64,000 nt of DNA from JAWPMT01 sp965267435 (GCA_965267435.1 OZ253960.1:2108001-2172000), one strand, 5' to 3'; counted from the stretch's first letter, positions 33,690-43,045 are shown. The notes: generated by a model not told the origin, from the letters alone. Translations and numbers: made by a program.

Positions 33690-35822
33690 ATGGGGAAGAA
33701 CCTCACCAGAAACATATTCATAGGCCTCTTTGCAGGTATTTTCGTGGGCCTTTTCCTTGGGGAATATGCCGCACCACTGGGCTTCCTGGGGGACGCATTC
33801 ATCGGTCTGATGCAAATGACGGTGATGCCTTATATCATCGTGTCCCTGATTGCGAACCTGGGGAAGATGGAATTGACAAAGCAGCGAAAACTGCTCACAG
33901 GTGCGAGCTTTCTACTGGTAGGACTTTTGTTGATCGGCATCGTTTCCCTCGCCGTGTTGCCCTTCTTCTTTCCCCAGTGGCAATCGTCGACCTTCTTCAG
34001 TACCTCTTTCATCACCACACCGCCACCCATTGATTTCATTGAGATCTACATTCCTTCTAATCTCTTCTTTTCGTTGACGGAAAACATCGTCCCGGCCGTA
34101 GTGATCTTCTGCATCTTCCTGGGCATCTCACTCAACTCCATTCCGAAGAGAGAGTCGCTGATCCACGCATTTGAAGTCCTCGCTGCGGCTTTGAACAAAG
34201 CAAACAAGTACATCATCCGTCTCACCCCCATCGGTTTGTTTGGCATCGCGGCCAATACGGTGGCTACGCTATCCCTATCTGAACTCAGCCTTTTGCAGGT
34301 ATATGTGGTTATCTACACAATCGCCGTGGTGGTGTTGGGGTTCCTGTTACTCCCGTTGCTGGTATCGGCCGTTACCCCATTTGGATACAAAGACATATTG
34401 GGCATTCCTAAGAACTCGCTGATCACGATTTTTGCTACCGGCAAGATCATCATTCTCCTGCCCCAGTTGATCGAGAATGTCCAGCAGCTATTCAACAAAT
34501 ATGGACATGGTGACGAGGAGACACAGGAGAGCGCAGAGTTGCTATTACCTCTCGCCTATCCATTTCCCAATCTGGGGACACTCGTCATCATGATTTTCGT
34601 GCCCTTCGCAGCGTGGTTTGCCGGCAAGGAACTCGGCTTTCAAGATCAGTTGACCTTTCTGGGATCCGTCCTGATGAGCAGTTTTGTGGCACCAGTGACC
34701 GGCATCCCATTCCTGCTAGACACGCTGAAGATCCCTGCGGATTTGTTCCAGCTTTTTATTGTCAGCACCGCACTTACCGACCGGGTGCGTGTCGTATTGG
34801 GAGCTATCCACCTCCTGGCCTTAGCCATCATGGCCATCGCCTACTCAAAGGGCCTGTTCAAAGTAAATTACCCACGACTCATCAAAGCCTTGGGTGTGAG
34901 CATAGCCGCAGCCCTGGTGACTCTCATTCCTTACCGGAGCCTAATCGGTGATAGCTTCCAGGACGCTTTCGACAAATACACTTCCTTCGTCCAGATGGAT
35001 CTGACACACGATCGGGTGCCCGAAAAATTCGGCTCCGACGTAGAGCCCTTCGTACCATTGGGCATTGCGCCCATTCAGGAGCGGGGAACGGTCAGAGTCG
35101 GCTATAGTCGCGATATGCTGCCCTACGTCTACAGAAATCAGGACGGAGAATTGGTCGGTTACGATGTAGAGCTGATGGAAATCTTTGCCGCCGAACTTGA
35201 GCTGAACATTGAGTGGATTGAAGTGCCCAGGGATAAGGTAGTGGCATTCATAACGGGCGGTCTGGTCGACATCTATGTCAGCGGTATCCCCGTGTTGGCC
35301 GATCGCATGACGCTCGTGGACTACACTGTGCCCTACGCCGAGATTAATCTGGCCTTGCTGGTAAAAGATCATGACCGGAAAAGATTTCGCACCATTGAGC
35401 ACTTGAGGGATGCCACCAATGCCCGCTTTGCCACGAACCAGACAGGTTATTTGCGACGTCGCATCGAAGAGGAGGTTCCCGGGATTTCATTTGTGCAAGT
35501 GGAGAGTGCAAGGGACTTCCTGCTCGAAGAGGTAGAGGCAGACGCCATGTTCTTTAGTGCTGAAGCGGGCTCCGCCTGGACGCTGGTGTACCCTGACTAT
35601 AGTGTCGTCAAACCGGACGGGCTCGACATCCGTCTCCCCGTGTCAATGGTGTTGGCGAAGAACAGTGGTGACCTGGAGGAATACCTCAACGAATGGATCC
35701 GCCTAAAGGAGTACGATGGTACCCTCAACAGCCTGCATCGCCACTGGATCCTCGGAGAGGGTTCTGTTCAGAAAACGAGACAATGGTCGATCCTTAGAGA
35801 TGTTCTCGGTTGGGTCGAGTGA
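33690..35822 (+). CDS. Dicarboxylate/amino-acid symporter fused to a solute-binding domain
   Basis: A single 710-residue protein. Residues ~1-425 are a DAACS (SLC1/GltP-type) cation symporter with eight or more membrane helices (LFAGIFVGLFLGEYA; helical hairpins with IPKNSLITIFATGKIIILLP and SFVAPVTGIPFLLDTLKIP). Residues ~457-700 are an SBP_bac_3-type periplasmic binding domain (RGTVRVGYSRDMLPYVYRNQ, DGELVGYDVELMEIFAAELE, VDIYVSGIPVLADRMTLVDY). The canonical NMDGT motif is absent; the place holds FPNLGTL. The symporter is thus non-standard in ion or substrate coupling. Family logic suggests an amino or organic acid. It is a stand-alone gene. Confidence 0.88.
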   Translation: MGKNLTRNIFIGLFAGIFVGLFLGEYAAPLGFLGDAFIGLMQMTVMPYIIVSLIANLGKMELTKQRKLLTGASFLLVGLLLIGIVSLAVLPFFFPQWQSSTFFSTSFITTPPPIDFIEIYIPSNLFFSLTENIVPAVVIFCIFLGISLNSIPKRESLIHAFEVLAAALNKANKYIIRLTPIGLFGIAANTVATLSLSELSLLQVYVVIYTIAVVVLGFLLLPLLVSAVTPFGYKDILGIPKNSLITIFATGKIIILLPQLIENVQQLFNKYGHGDEETQESAELLLPLAYPFPNLGTLVIMIFVPFAAWFAGKELGFQDQLTFLGSVLMSSFVAPVTGIPFLLDTLKIPADLFQLFIVSTALTDRVRVVLGAIHLLALAIMAIAYSKGLFKVNYPRLIKALGVSIAAALVTLIPYRSLIGDSFQDAFDKYTSFVQMDLTHDRVPEKFGSDVEPFVPLGIAPIQERGTVRVGYSRDMLPYVYRNQDGELVGYDVELMEIFAAELELNIEWIEVPRDKVVAFITGGLVDIYVSGIPVLADRMTLVDYTVPYAEINLALLVKDHDRKRFRTIEHLRDATNARFATNQTGYLRRRIEEEVPGISFVQVESARDFLLEEVEADAMFFSAEAGSAWTLVYPDYSVVKPDGLDIRLPVSMVLAKNSGDLEEYLNEWIRLKEYDGTLNSLHRHWILGEGSVQKTRQWSILRDVLGWVE

Positions 35823-35890
35823 TCACCGCGAGGGGTCGATGACCGTAATATGTATATAGTGCCTAAAACCCCAGTTACACCACCAGATTT

Positions 35891-36967
35891 TCACCAACCC
35901 AGGGTCTCCTTTAGACTTGTCAGGTCACTCTTGTTCGTAATGATGGATGGAAAGAATTCCTGGTAGAAGGCTTCAATATTCTTCCGCGTTAGCGAATATT
36001 TCTTCACCAACTCGTTGTCCACATCAAACTCGTTGTCCAGCAGTTCCTCGTATAGATGGATCATAGGCAGATGCAGAAACTGTAGTTCCAGACTATCGAA
36101 TAACTCAGGGTGTGTGAACTTAAAGTAGTAGGACTCATGCTTATACGGATTTCTCTCCACCTCCTCAGGTTCGTACCATCCATCTCCATCATCGTCAGTC
36201 CAATCCAAGGCATAGTTGTCATATCCGGAGTAGTCCTGATCGTAGTAGTAGCTACTTGATTCTTGGGTGGAGTCAATCCAATAGATGCTAATGGATTCTT
36301 TGCCACTTTCTTCGCCGTCGTTCCCACCCCAAAAGAGGTCAGTTATATAGCGATTCAAGCCCTCCGGAGTCGAAGTGTCCCAAGAAGCATCGACCAGGTC
36401 ATCCATTAACTTCTTCTGCTCTAGTTCCGCAATCACGGATTCATCTACGCCATCCTCTCTGAGCGACTGGAGGTATTCTTCCCACGTCGGTTGTTGTTCC
36501 TGACGTTGTCTGATAGCCGCAAGTTTCTCAAGGTCCTTTGTCTGAGCATCGTCATCGCTCAATATCAGTCTCACCCGCATCGTATGAAACCCCGAATATC
36601 CTGCGTATAAAGTACTGACTAAGTCCTCTTCGTCCTGCCCTAGGATCTTCTCGTAATAACCCAGGATTTGATTTAGCTGACTTTGCTGTTTTGACGTAAG
36701 CTGAACATCCTGCACGATAGCATCGTCAGCCAAGGCAATGCCACTATAGAAAGCGGCACTATCAAAAGCACGCAGCTGGAAAAAGCCGTATGCCAAATAG
36801 TAAGCTTTATAAACTGAGGGCTGCTCCTGCCATGCTTTCCGAGCATAGTCGACTCCCAAGCCTGAACGCCCCTTCACCAATGCGTCTTTTGCTAGCTTGA
36901 GATAGTCCTGTCCAGATGCTGAAAGTGCGATATTGAAAATGTATATAAAGCACAGAATACTGCGCAT
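35891..36967 (-). CDS. Exported unknown protein with TPR-like start and acidic Ca-type loop
   Basis: ATG at 36967 (358 residues; the TTG at 36982 is ignored). A signal peptide (MRSILCFIYIFNIALSASGQ) is followed by a TPR-like helical region (DYLKLAKDALVKGRSGLGVD, VYKAYYLAYGFFQLRAFDS). In the middle, residues ~235-260 hold a Tyr/Asp-rich stretch ending DWTDDDGDGWYEPEE, an EF-hand/thrombospondin-3 style calcium loop. I do not recognise a family. It is 11 nt downstream of the small membrane gene 36979-37377, so both form one operon. Role unknown. Confidence 0.7.
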   Translation of the reverse strand: MRSILCFIYIFNIALSASGQDYLKLAKDALVKGRSGLGVDYARKAWQEQPSVYKAYYLAYGFFQLRAFDSAAFYSGIALADDAIVQDVQLTSKQQSQLNQILGYYEKILGQDEEDLVSTLYAGYSGFHTMRVRLILSDDDAQTKDLEKLAAIRQRQEQQPTWEEYLQSLREDGVDESVIAELEQKKLMDDLVDASWDTSTPEGLNRYITDLFWGGNDGEESGKESISIYWIDSTQESSSYYYDQDYSGYDNYALDWTDDDGDGWYEPEEVERNPYKHESYYFKFTHPELFDSLELQFLHLPMIHLYEELLDNEFDVDNELVKKYSLTRKNIEAFYQEFFPSIITNKSDLTSLKETLGW

Positions 36968-36978
36968 ATTCCACCCAG

Positions 36979-37377
36979 TCAAGGCTTAGTCATGGTTGTG
37001 TCGATGCTTCCCAGGTTTGGAATCCCATGGCCATTGTTTTCATTGGCCTCTCGACGCTTTGCTTCTGTCCTATCCATTGTTGCTGGAGAATCACTGAAGG
37101 TGTCACTTACATCTACTCCTTTTTTAAGAAAGATGGCGTAGCCAATGAGGACAGTGCCAAGAAGGACAAACAGCAGTCCAGGAGAACTGCTTTGAAGTGC
37201 GCCGTTGATACCCTTCGCATCAGCTGAAAACTTAAAAGAACCCTTGACACCATCACGAATGAGCGCGAAACCCATTTTGACGATATAAAAACCCAGGATA
37301 AAAACCACAATCTTCAGAACGAAGGCCATGATCAGTGTCACCAATACTATCTCCTTGTCTATAAACTCTAATTGCAT
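36979..37377 (-). CDS. Small membrane protein, unknown
   Basis: A 132-residue protein with helices at ~12-34 (VLVTLIMAFVLKIVVFILGF) and ~67-85 (SSSPGLLFVLLGTVLIGYAI), a basic loop between them and a hydrophilic, charged C-terminus (EAKRREANENNGHGIPNLGS). No known family comes to mind. It starts the two-gene operon with the TPR-like exported protein. ATG at 37375-37377. Confidence 0.65.
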   Translation of the reverse strand: MQLEFIDKEIVLVTLIMAFVLKIVVFILGFYIVKMGFALIRDGVKGSFKFSADAKGINGALQSSSPGLLFVLLGTVLIGYAIFLKKGVDVSDTFSDSPATMDRTEAKRREANENNGHGIPNLGSIDTTMTKP

Positions 37378-37453
37378 ATCAGTAGTGAGCTCATTGGTCG
37401 TTTCAAATCAGGCGACAAGTTATGTGCTTACTGAACCTTGGACAAAAATCCAA

Positions 37454-38506
37454 TTAGTTATTGGGTGACCTTTCCGGCGACAATACGGTTATCCCCGGAT
37501 TTTGGAATTGATCCATCACGACAAGTTCCTGGATCCCGGCCTCCATACCAATCACCCGATCCACCATCTTCTCGGGGTCGATTCGGCCGGATCGGATCAT
37601 ATCAAATACGGCATCGTACCGGAATGCCTGCATGCCATGGCTCCCTATCAACTCCAGCTCATTGGCGATGACCAGATGCATGGGAACAGGTGGCATGGCG
37701 TCCTCACCCGCCATCAAGCCCACCTGAATGTGCTTGCCACGCTTACGTAGGGAGGCTACTGAGTTTTGGAGCGTCACCACACTACCCAAGGCGTCTACTG
37801 AAACGTGCGCCCCTCCTTTCGTGATCTCTCCGATGGCCTCGACGACATTTTCATCTTGCGCATTGACCGTCATCGACGCTCCGAATTCGCTCGCGAGCTT
37901 GAGATTCTCTCCATTGATGTCAACAGCGATCACCTGAGCTCCCAAGGCCGCGCCGATCATGACTGCGGATAATCCCACGCCCCCGCATCCGTGCACAGAC
38001 AGCCATTGCCCTCCCTGCAATTTGCCTTGGTCGACAACTGCCCGGAATGATGTCACAAACCGACAACCCAAGCTAACTGCGGACAGACTCGAAACATAAT
38101 CCGGCAGAGACACAACGTTCAGGTCAGCATACCGCAAAGCCACCAACTCGGCAAATGACCCCCAGGCTGTGAATCCCGGCTGAAACTGATGATCACAGAC
38201 CTGTTGGTTGCCGGAGTGGCACCATTCGCAATGCCCGCAACCCGAGACGAAAGGCACAGTCACTCGCTCACCTCCTTTGAAGTTCCTCACGCTTGCCCCC
38301 ACTTCTAGCACCTCACCGACCAACTCATGTCCTGGCACATGTGGCAGCACGATGTCCGAATCATGGCCCATCCAGCCGTGCCAGTCGCTGCGACAGAGGC
38401 CTGTGTGCTCGACCCGGACGATCACACCATCGTTGGGACACTGGGGGTCTGCGACGGTGGTAAGCTCCGGCTGCTCTCCAAATTGCTCGAAGTAGATGGC
38501 TTTCAT
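37454..38506 (-). CDS. Zinc-dependent alcohol dehydrogenase (MDR family)
   Basis: A 350-residue medium-chain dehydrogenase. It shows the catalytic zinc motif GLCRSDWHGW (Cys38), GHELVGEVLEVG, the structural zinc lobe CGHCEWCHSGNQQVCDHQ, and the coenzyme fold GCGGVGLSAVMIGAALGAQVIA with an acidic D-I-N end that favours NAD. The alcohol or aldehyde used is not readable. It would be cytoplasmic. The gene stands alone between the small membrane protein operon and the DUF6992-like gene, all on the minus strand. Confidence 0.93.
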   Translation of the reverse strand: MKAIYFEQFGEQPELTTVADPQCPNDGVIVRVEHTGLCRSDWHGWMGHDSDIVLPHVPGHELVGEVLEVGASVRNFKGGERVTVPFVSGCGHCEWCHSGNQQVCDHQFQPGFTAWGSFAELVALRYADLNVVSLPDYVSSLSAVSLGCRFVTSFRAVVDQGKLQGGQWLSVHGCGGVGLSAVMIGAALGAQVIAVDINGENLKLASEFGASMTVNAQDENVVEAIGEITKGGAHVSVDALGSVVTLQNSVASLRKRGKHIQVGLMAGEDAMPPVPMHLVIANELELIGSHGMQAFRYDAVFDMIRSGRIDPEKMVDRVIGMEAGIQELVVMDQFQNPGITVLSPERSPNN

Positions 38507-38529
38507 GAAGGGAATTTATCAATTCTTCC

Positions 38530-38558
38530 GTGTTCCGAGTTCAAAGTTCCGGGTTCCT
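38530..38558. repeat. Short GTTCC direct repeats
   Basis: In the gap between two minus-strand genes the units GTTCCGAGTTC and AGTTCCGGGTTCC lie side by side. The arrangement is simple direct repetition with no hairpin. It may be replication slippage; no function is evident. Confidence 0.4.
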
Positions 38559-38563
38559 TGTGC

Positions 38564-39163
38564 TCAAAACCTCCAAACAACCCCCACGCCATTGGAGGCG
38601 AATGTTACGGTCTCCATCAGCTGATACAGCAATTTGGAATTGGACTGGTGGATGAAAAACATCGTGAAGTCGAACAGCATCAGAAAGCCACCCTGGACCA
38701 ACAGTGCATTGCCAAACCCCCGAAGCCGGTTGTAGTTCTCCTGACCCGTCTCAAAGCGACGGGAGCGCTCCTTCAGATACAGGCCTGTCACCATATACGC
38801 AGCATCCAGTCCGGCATTGAATAGCAGAAACTGATTGATGAATTGCTGCTCAGAAAGCGTCTCCGCCAGTGTGAATGACGCCGGATCCACTAAAGCAGAC
38901 TTGTAGGAGAAGCCTGCTATGATGGTATTCACCGCGCCCCAGCCAGCATTCATGCCCCAGAAGTATTTGGACTCACCACTTGAGGTGGCTGCGCCTATTC
39001 CTCCGGCAATTACATTGCTCAATCCCCAGACGCCCAAAACAAGCATTCCGCGCTTGTTGATGGTGAGGCGGTCGGTATTGAAGTCGGTAAGGGCCGTGGA
39101 CTGGGCGGTAGCAACAATAGTGATACAGAACGTGACAATGGCGAAGAAGATCAGGCGTCTCAT
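38564..39163 (-). CDS. Exported/membrane protein, DUF6992-like, unknown
   Basis: ATG at 39163 gives 199 residues (TTG at 39172 less likely) with a signal sequence (IFFAIVTFCITIVATAQ) and then three or four hydrophobic segments: MLVLGVWGLSNVIAGGIGAA, YFWGMNAGWGAVNTIIAGFS, FLLFNAGLDAAYMVTGLYLK, LVQGGFLMLFDFTMFFI. The W-G-x-x-N and M-N-A-G-W motifs remind me of DUF6992 proteins of Bacteroidota, a tentative match from memory. Function is unknown. Confidence 0.65.
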   Translation of the reverse strand: MRRLIFFAIVTFCITIVATAQSTALTDFNTDRLTINKRGMLVLGVWGLSNVIAGGIGAATSSGESKYFWGMNAGWGAVNTIIAGFSYKSALVDPASFTLAETLSEQQFINQFLLFNAGLDAAYMVTGLYLKERSRRFETGQENYNRLRGFGNALLVQGGFLMLFDFTMFFIHQSNSKLLYQLMETVTFASNGVGVVWRF

Positions 39164-39234
39164 GCCTTTCAAACACCGCGTGTCAAAGAAAGTTTCAACC
39201 GGCGAAAGCCATACTTTTACGAACTTTCCGTTCT

Positions 39235-39792
39235 ATGATCATGAAACATCGCCTTGCAACATTCAAAACCTTTGCCATCCTCACCGCAGGTTTTTGCGGC
39301 AGCGTAGTCCATTCCCAGGATGCCCGCTTTGAGTTCGTCGATAATGCTGATAGTGCGACGCTGGAGATCGCGATCGGAGATCTCACCCATCAGCTAGACC
39401 TCTCCGACTACCTTCGTAACCCCTCGTATGTCCTGGACGAGTTCACCTTTTCCCACCAAGAAAAGACGTACGCTATCCTCAGTGTCGGCTTTCCCTCACG
39501 TGGTGAATACACGGCCACAGGCATGTGTGCGAGCGGATCAGAGGAGTTCATCGTCTACCTGGCATTTGATCAGGAACTGAAGGAAGTCAAGCAGCAAGTC
39601 TTCGCCGGTGCCTCGTGTCTCCGCGGCATCTACCCCGATATTCTATCCGATGATGAGGGTGTGTCTTCCCTCGCGGATCTAGACCTCAACTTCAAGACTA
39701 TCAAAATAGCATTCGAAACGGAGGAAGAAAGCTGGCAACATTCGCTAACTCGCGACGACCTTTCGGCTTTCGTCAGGGCCCCTGAGGACTGA
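39235..39792 (+). CDS. Exported unknown protein
   Basis: A 185-residue frame starting MIMKHRLATF (the third-codon ATG is equally possible). A signal peptide (TFAILTAGFCGSVVHSQ) is followed by a beta-rich globular domain with two Cys residues (MCASGSEE, ASCLRG) that might form a disulfide. I do not recognise it. It runs 20 nt into the convergent alpha/beta hydrolase gene (39773-39792). Confidence 0.6.
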   Translation: MIMKHRLATFKTFAILTAGFCGSVVHSQDARFEFVDNADSATLEIAIGDLTHQLDLSDYLRNPSYVLDEFTFSHQEKTYAILSVGFPSRGEYTATGMCASGSEEFIVYLAFDQELKEVKQQVFAGASCLRGIYPDILSDDEGVSSLADLDLNFKTIKIAFETEEESWQHSLTRDDLSAFVRAPED

Positions 39793-40708
39793 CCACCTCG
39801 GCTCCGGCAGTGGCCAATCGATGGTTTCTGGCAACGTCTATCGTCTCCAGGATCGAGTCGATTATTAACTCTCTTGCGGTCCACGTCAGATCATGGCCCC
39901 GGCCCTCCACCATCTCCACCTTGACCTTGGCAGCATTGGTGAGCTTCTCGACGGCAAAAAGGGCATTCTCTGGAAAGACAAGACCATCTTCCTCCCCGTG
40001 TAAGATCGTCACGGTCGCTTTCACCCTATCCCAAAACGGCAGCATCTTCTCTAATTCCTCCTTATGCGAGAGCTTCTCTTCATTGGCATTCTTAAACACG
40101 GTGGGTATCATCCACTTCAACGGCCATGTACTCGTCGGGTAGGTCAGCCAGTAGGTTGTCTCTGCTCCTGGTTTCAGCGAGGACGACTGGAACACAACAC
40201 CGTCTACCAGTTCCGGATAGTCCATTGCGAGTCGAGCGCAAACCGTACCCCCGTAGGAGGATCCCAGCAAGACAATCGTCTCGTGCTCTTTCCGCTTCTC
40301 GCGGAGGATGGGGGCAATCGCAGCGGCCTGGCCCTCTACTGATGTCTCCATGTCGCCAAACCCCGAATAGCCGTATCCCGGCCGATCCACGGCACCCATT
40401 TTCGCATGTTGCAATAGCAAGCTATCACTTAGGAAAGAAATCCAGAAAGTGGAAGAACTGGGTGAGCCATGAATAAACAGCACATACGGTAGCTCGTCAT
40501 CTCCCACCTCCACATACCTCATGTCCCGGTCCCCGAAGTCATAGTGATTGACTTGCGCCTCATAACCCATCTTGTTCTGCAGTTCCTGGACAAACGTGCC
40601 ATCTGACGTCCGCAGCTCCAGGAAGTCGTAAGCGAAAACCATGAAGCCGGCAAAAGCAACAAAGACGTAAAAGCGCTTCTTCTTAAATACCTTGGGGATG
40701 TTGGCCAT
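39773..40708 (-). CDS. Alpha/beta hydrolase, membrane-anchored
   Basis: A 311-residue alpha/beta hydrolase with one N-terminal helix (FYVFVAFAGFMVFAYDFLE) that would anchor it. Motifs in order: oxyanion HGSPSSSTF, nucleophile elbow GSSYGGTVC (Ser), acid in HGEEDGLVFP, and His in GRGHDLTW. Substrate unknown; the family spans esterases, lipases and dehalogenases. The last 20 nt overlap the convergent gene 39235-39792. Confidence 0.88.
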   Translation of the reverse strand: MANIPKVFKKKRFYVFVAFAGFMVFAYDFLELRTSDGTFVQELQNKMGYEAQVNHYDFGDRDMRYVEVGDDELPYVLFIHGSPSSSTFWISFLSDSLLLQHAKMGAVDRPGYGYSGFGDMETSVEGQAAAIAPILREKRKEHETIVLLGSSYGGTVCARLAMDYPELVDGVVFQSSSLKPGAETTYWLTYPTSTWPLKWMIPTVFKNANEEKLSHKEELEKMLPFWDRVKATVTILHGEEDGLVFPENALFAVEKLTNAAKVKVEMVEGRGHDLTWTARELIIDSILETIDVARNHRLATAGAEVVSPQGP

Positions 40709-40822
40709 ACTGCCTATTGGATGCGATGCTTTTGATTGTCAACTGAAATCAAAAAAAATGGTTTCAGCCATTCGTTGAATCGCCTGATTGAATAGCTGAA
40801 TAGGTCTTGGAGGTGATAGCAA

Positions 40823-42274
40823 CTACTGAGCTCTGGCTTCGGCTAATTCTGAGACCTTCTCTTGAATGATCTCGAGCAAAAGGTCAATTTCGGCAAGATG
40901 CGTACGAAACAACACGATGGCCACCCGGATCCAGAACACATTATCGATGGTCGTGGAAGAGAGGAATATGCGCCCGTCTTTTTGGATGGCGGTGATAAGC
41001 GCTTTGTTGAATTCATTGGCGTCGCCATCTCTCCCAACATAGCGGAACAAGGCGATGGACAACTCCGGCTCAGGCCCTCTCTCGAAACCATCCCGCCGTG
41101 CTATTTCCTGATGAAAGTACCGCGCCAGGTTTAGCTTTTCCTCCAATGCAGCACGAAAAGGTCTCAAACCAAATAGCTTGAGGGGCATCCACATTCTCAT
41201 GCCTCGAAAATGCTTGGTCAATTCGGGTGATACGTCTGCGGGAGATATTTCCTCATCGTGGTCGACGATATCTTGTAAGTAGTCCGCCAGGTACCGATGA
41301 GCGTTGACCACTTTTTGCTTCTCCCTGATGAGCACTGCTCCTGTCCCAAAAGGCAGGAATAGCGTCTTGTGCGGATCCAGAGTAATGGAATCCGCCTGCT
41401 CCATCCCCTCGAATTTTTCCCGTATTTCATCCACAAGCTTGAAGAACCCGCCATACGCCGCATCCACGTGAAACCACAAGTCATGCTTCTTCGCAATCTT
41501 CGCAATAGCGGCCATAGGGTCCACAGCTCCAGTATTCGTCGTACCAAACGAGGCGTTGATAAAAAACGGTATAAGGCCGCGCTTCCGGTCCTCTTCAATG
41601 GCCTCCTCTAACACGTGAGGAGATAGTCTGAGCCCCTCGTCCAATGGAATGTAGCGCGCCTGGGCCTCGGACAAACCTGCGATCCGAAGGGCCTTCTTGA
41701 TGGAGTGATGCGCCTGCTGTGAAAGGTAGATGACACACTTTTCTACATCTCTGGACTTAATACCGTGCGCCTCCCGGGCCGTGACAATCGCTACCAGATT
41801 GGCGATCGAGCCACCGGATGTAAGGTTGCCGATAGCAGTCTCGGGGAAGCCCATGAGTCGACACATCCAGCGAATGAGCATATTCTCCAACCGTATCGCT
41901 CCAGGCGAAGCGAAGAAGACACCCGCGTAAGCGTTGGAGACAGCCGCAATGTAATCGCCAAGCGCTGATGGATAGAGACCACCACCAGGTACATAGCCCA
42001 GGTGGCCGCCGGATGCGGCATTGATGCCCACACTCTGGATGTTGACCGTTGTGCCCTCGAGCAGCGCAGTCAAAGGAGTACGCTCCTCTGTGATGTCAAG
42101 ACCTTCCCAGTTACCCTCATGCCCCTCGGGATCATAATAGGCCTTGCCCTCATCGATGTTCATCAGAACTTCATCGGCGTACCGTAGTACCTCCTTGTTC
42201 CAAACATCTCTCTGGGACCCTGATGGGTCCAGGTGTCGTGAGACCTCCTCTAACGCTTTGATCTTCTCAATCAT
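40823..42274 (-). CDS. Group II pyridoxal-5'-phosphate decarboxylase
   Basis: ATG at 42274 gives 483 residues (a GTG at 42322 lies in the same frame). Signature: TSGGSIANLVAIVTAREAHG, HHSIKKALRIAG, DAAYGGFFKLV and the PLP lysine in TLDPHKTLFLPFGTGA (Lys303). This is the aromatic-L-amino-acid/tyrosine decarboxylase-like family; substrate (Tyr, Trp, Dopa, Glu) is not decidable from sequence. A 50-base terminator of the upstream gene sits just before it, so it has its own promoter. Cytoplasmic. Confidence 0.92.
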   Translation of the reverse strand: MIEKIKALEEVSRHLDPSGSQRDVWNKEVLRYADEVLMNIDEGKAYYDPEGHEGNWEGLDITEERTPLTALLEGTTVNIQSVGINAASGGHLGYVPGGGLYPSALGDYIAAVSNAYAGVFFASPGAIRLENMLIRWMCRLMGFPETAIGNLTSGGSIANLVAIVTAREAHGIKSRDVEKCVIYLSQQAHHSIKKALRIAGLSEAQARYIPLDEGLRLSPHVLEEAIEEDRKRGLIPFFINASFGTTNTGAVDPMAAIAKIAKKHDLWFHVDAAYGGFFKLVDEIREKFEGMEQADSITLDPHKTLFLPFGTGAVLIREKQKVVNAHRYLADYLQDIVDHDEEISPADVSPELTKHFRGMRMWMPLKLFGLRPFRAALEEKLNLARYFHQEIARRDGFERGPEPELSIALFRYVGRDGDANEFNKALITAIQKDGRIFLSSTTIDNVFWIRVAIVLFRTHLAEIDLLLEIIQEKVSELAEARAQ

Positions 42275-42350
42275 TGGTGGGCTGACTTTGCAAGTGCGGG
42301 CCAAACTTAATGACTTATGCACTCATAGGAAGAACCCAGCAAAATCCTCC

Positions 42351-42400
42351 AAAAAAAATAAAAGGGAGACCGTCAGATATATCCTCTGACAATGCCTCCC
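42351..42400 (-). terminator. Rho-independent terminator after the DUF6326-like gene
   Basis: On the minus strand the stem GGGAGGCATTGTCAGA pairs with TCTGACGGTCTCCC (a few mismatches) around a short ATAT loop and is followed by TTTTATTTTTTTT. A long GC-rich stem plus T-run is a strong terminator for the gene at 42471-42863. Confidence 0.88.
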
Positions 42401-42470
42401 CTTCAATCCCATGCGAGCAATTCCTAACGATAGTGACTATTCATCACTCGAAATGTAGCCTCTGCAGGCA

Positions 42471-42863
42471 CTATGACGCTACCTCTGGCCGCCACTTCCA
42501 GGAAGTCCAAATGATGGCGCCAATAGCCATAAATTCTATCACCTTGAAGAACAAGTCGTCCATGTCACTTGGTGGCTCGGCCATAAGTACGCCGATAGTC
42601 AATACCGCCGCAATCAGGTTAAGTGGACGACTCCATTTTCTCTTGAGCAATACAGAAAACAAAAACATGGCAATAGGAATCTCCACCAGGAACCCTCCCA
42701 ATAGCATAAGTTCCTCGGTCACCTCTGTCCCGTTGTACACCCCAGTCAGGAGCATTTCCAGGTGCGACTTCATCGTGAACTGATGAATGTCTCTGAAAAT
42801 GATGTTGAGCAATATGAACAGCCAAAAGGCTGCGAGTTTAAAGTTGATCTTGATCTGTTCCAT
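42471..42863 (-). CDS. Small four-helix membrane protein, DUF6326-like
   Basis: ATG at 42863 gives 130 residues. Helices: ~8-25 (AAFWLFILLNIIFRDI), 40-62 (LLGGFLVEIPIAMFLFSVLL), 72-90 (LNLIAAVLTIGVLM) and ~103-120 (VIEFMAIGAIIWTSW). The I-N-F-K-L-A-x-x-W and E-I-P-I-A-M patterns look like DUF6326 membrane proteins; this is from memory. Function unknown. It has its own terminator downstream (42351-42400). Confidence 0.7.
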   Translation of the reverse strand: MEQIKINFKLAAFWLFILLNIIFRDIHQFTMKSHLEMLLTGVYNGTEVTEELMLLGGFLVEIPIAMFLFSVLLKRKWSRPLNLIAAVLTIGVLMAEPPSDMDDLFFKVIEFMAIGAIIWTSWKWRPEVAS

Positions 42864-42981
42864 TGTTGTGCCATTTACTTGTTTTTGACTATGCAAAACT
42901 TCAGTGAAATGACTGGAGACGCTTGCACCACAAGTCCGATTTATTGACTCATAGGTCGGGCTGGGTATGACAAACTAGATG

Positions 42982-43010
42982 AAAAAAGGGAAGCCCGACG
43001 GCCTCCCTTT
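42982..43010 (-). terminator. Rho-independent terminator after the TPR gene
   Basis: Minus strand GGGAGGCCGTCGGGCTTCCC forms a compact stem (GGGA-GGC / GCTTCCC with minor mismatch) and is followed by TTTTTT. It lies 36 nt beyond the stop at 43046 and ends the TonB-receptor/TPR operon. Confidence 0.85.
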
Positions 43011-43045
43011 CTCTCAGATTCTACTATCCGGGAATGCGGGGTGCG

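Noticed and set aside
40743..40767. Hairpin-like CTGAAATC...GGTTTCAG after the PLP decarboxylase
   Set aside because: The poly-A/T lies in the loop, not after the stem, so it does not fit a rho-independent terminator.
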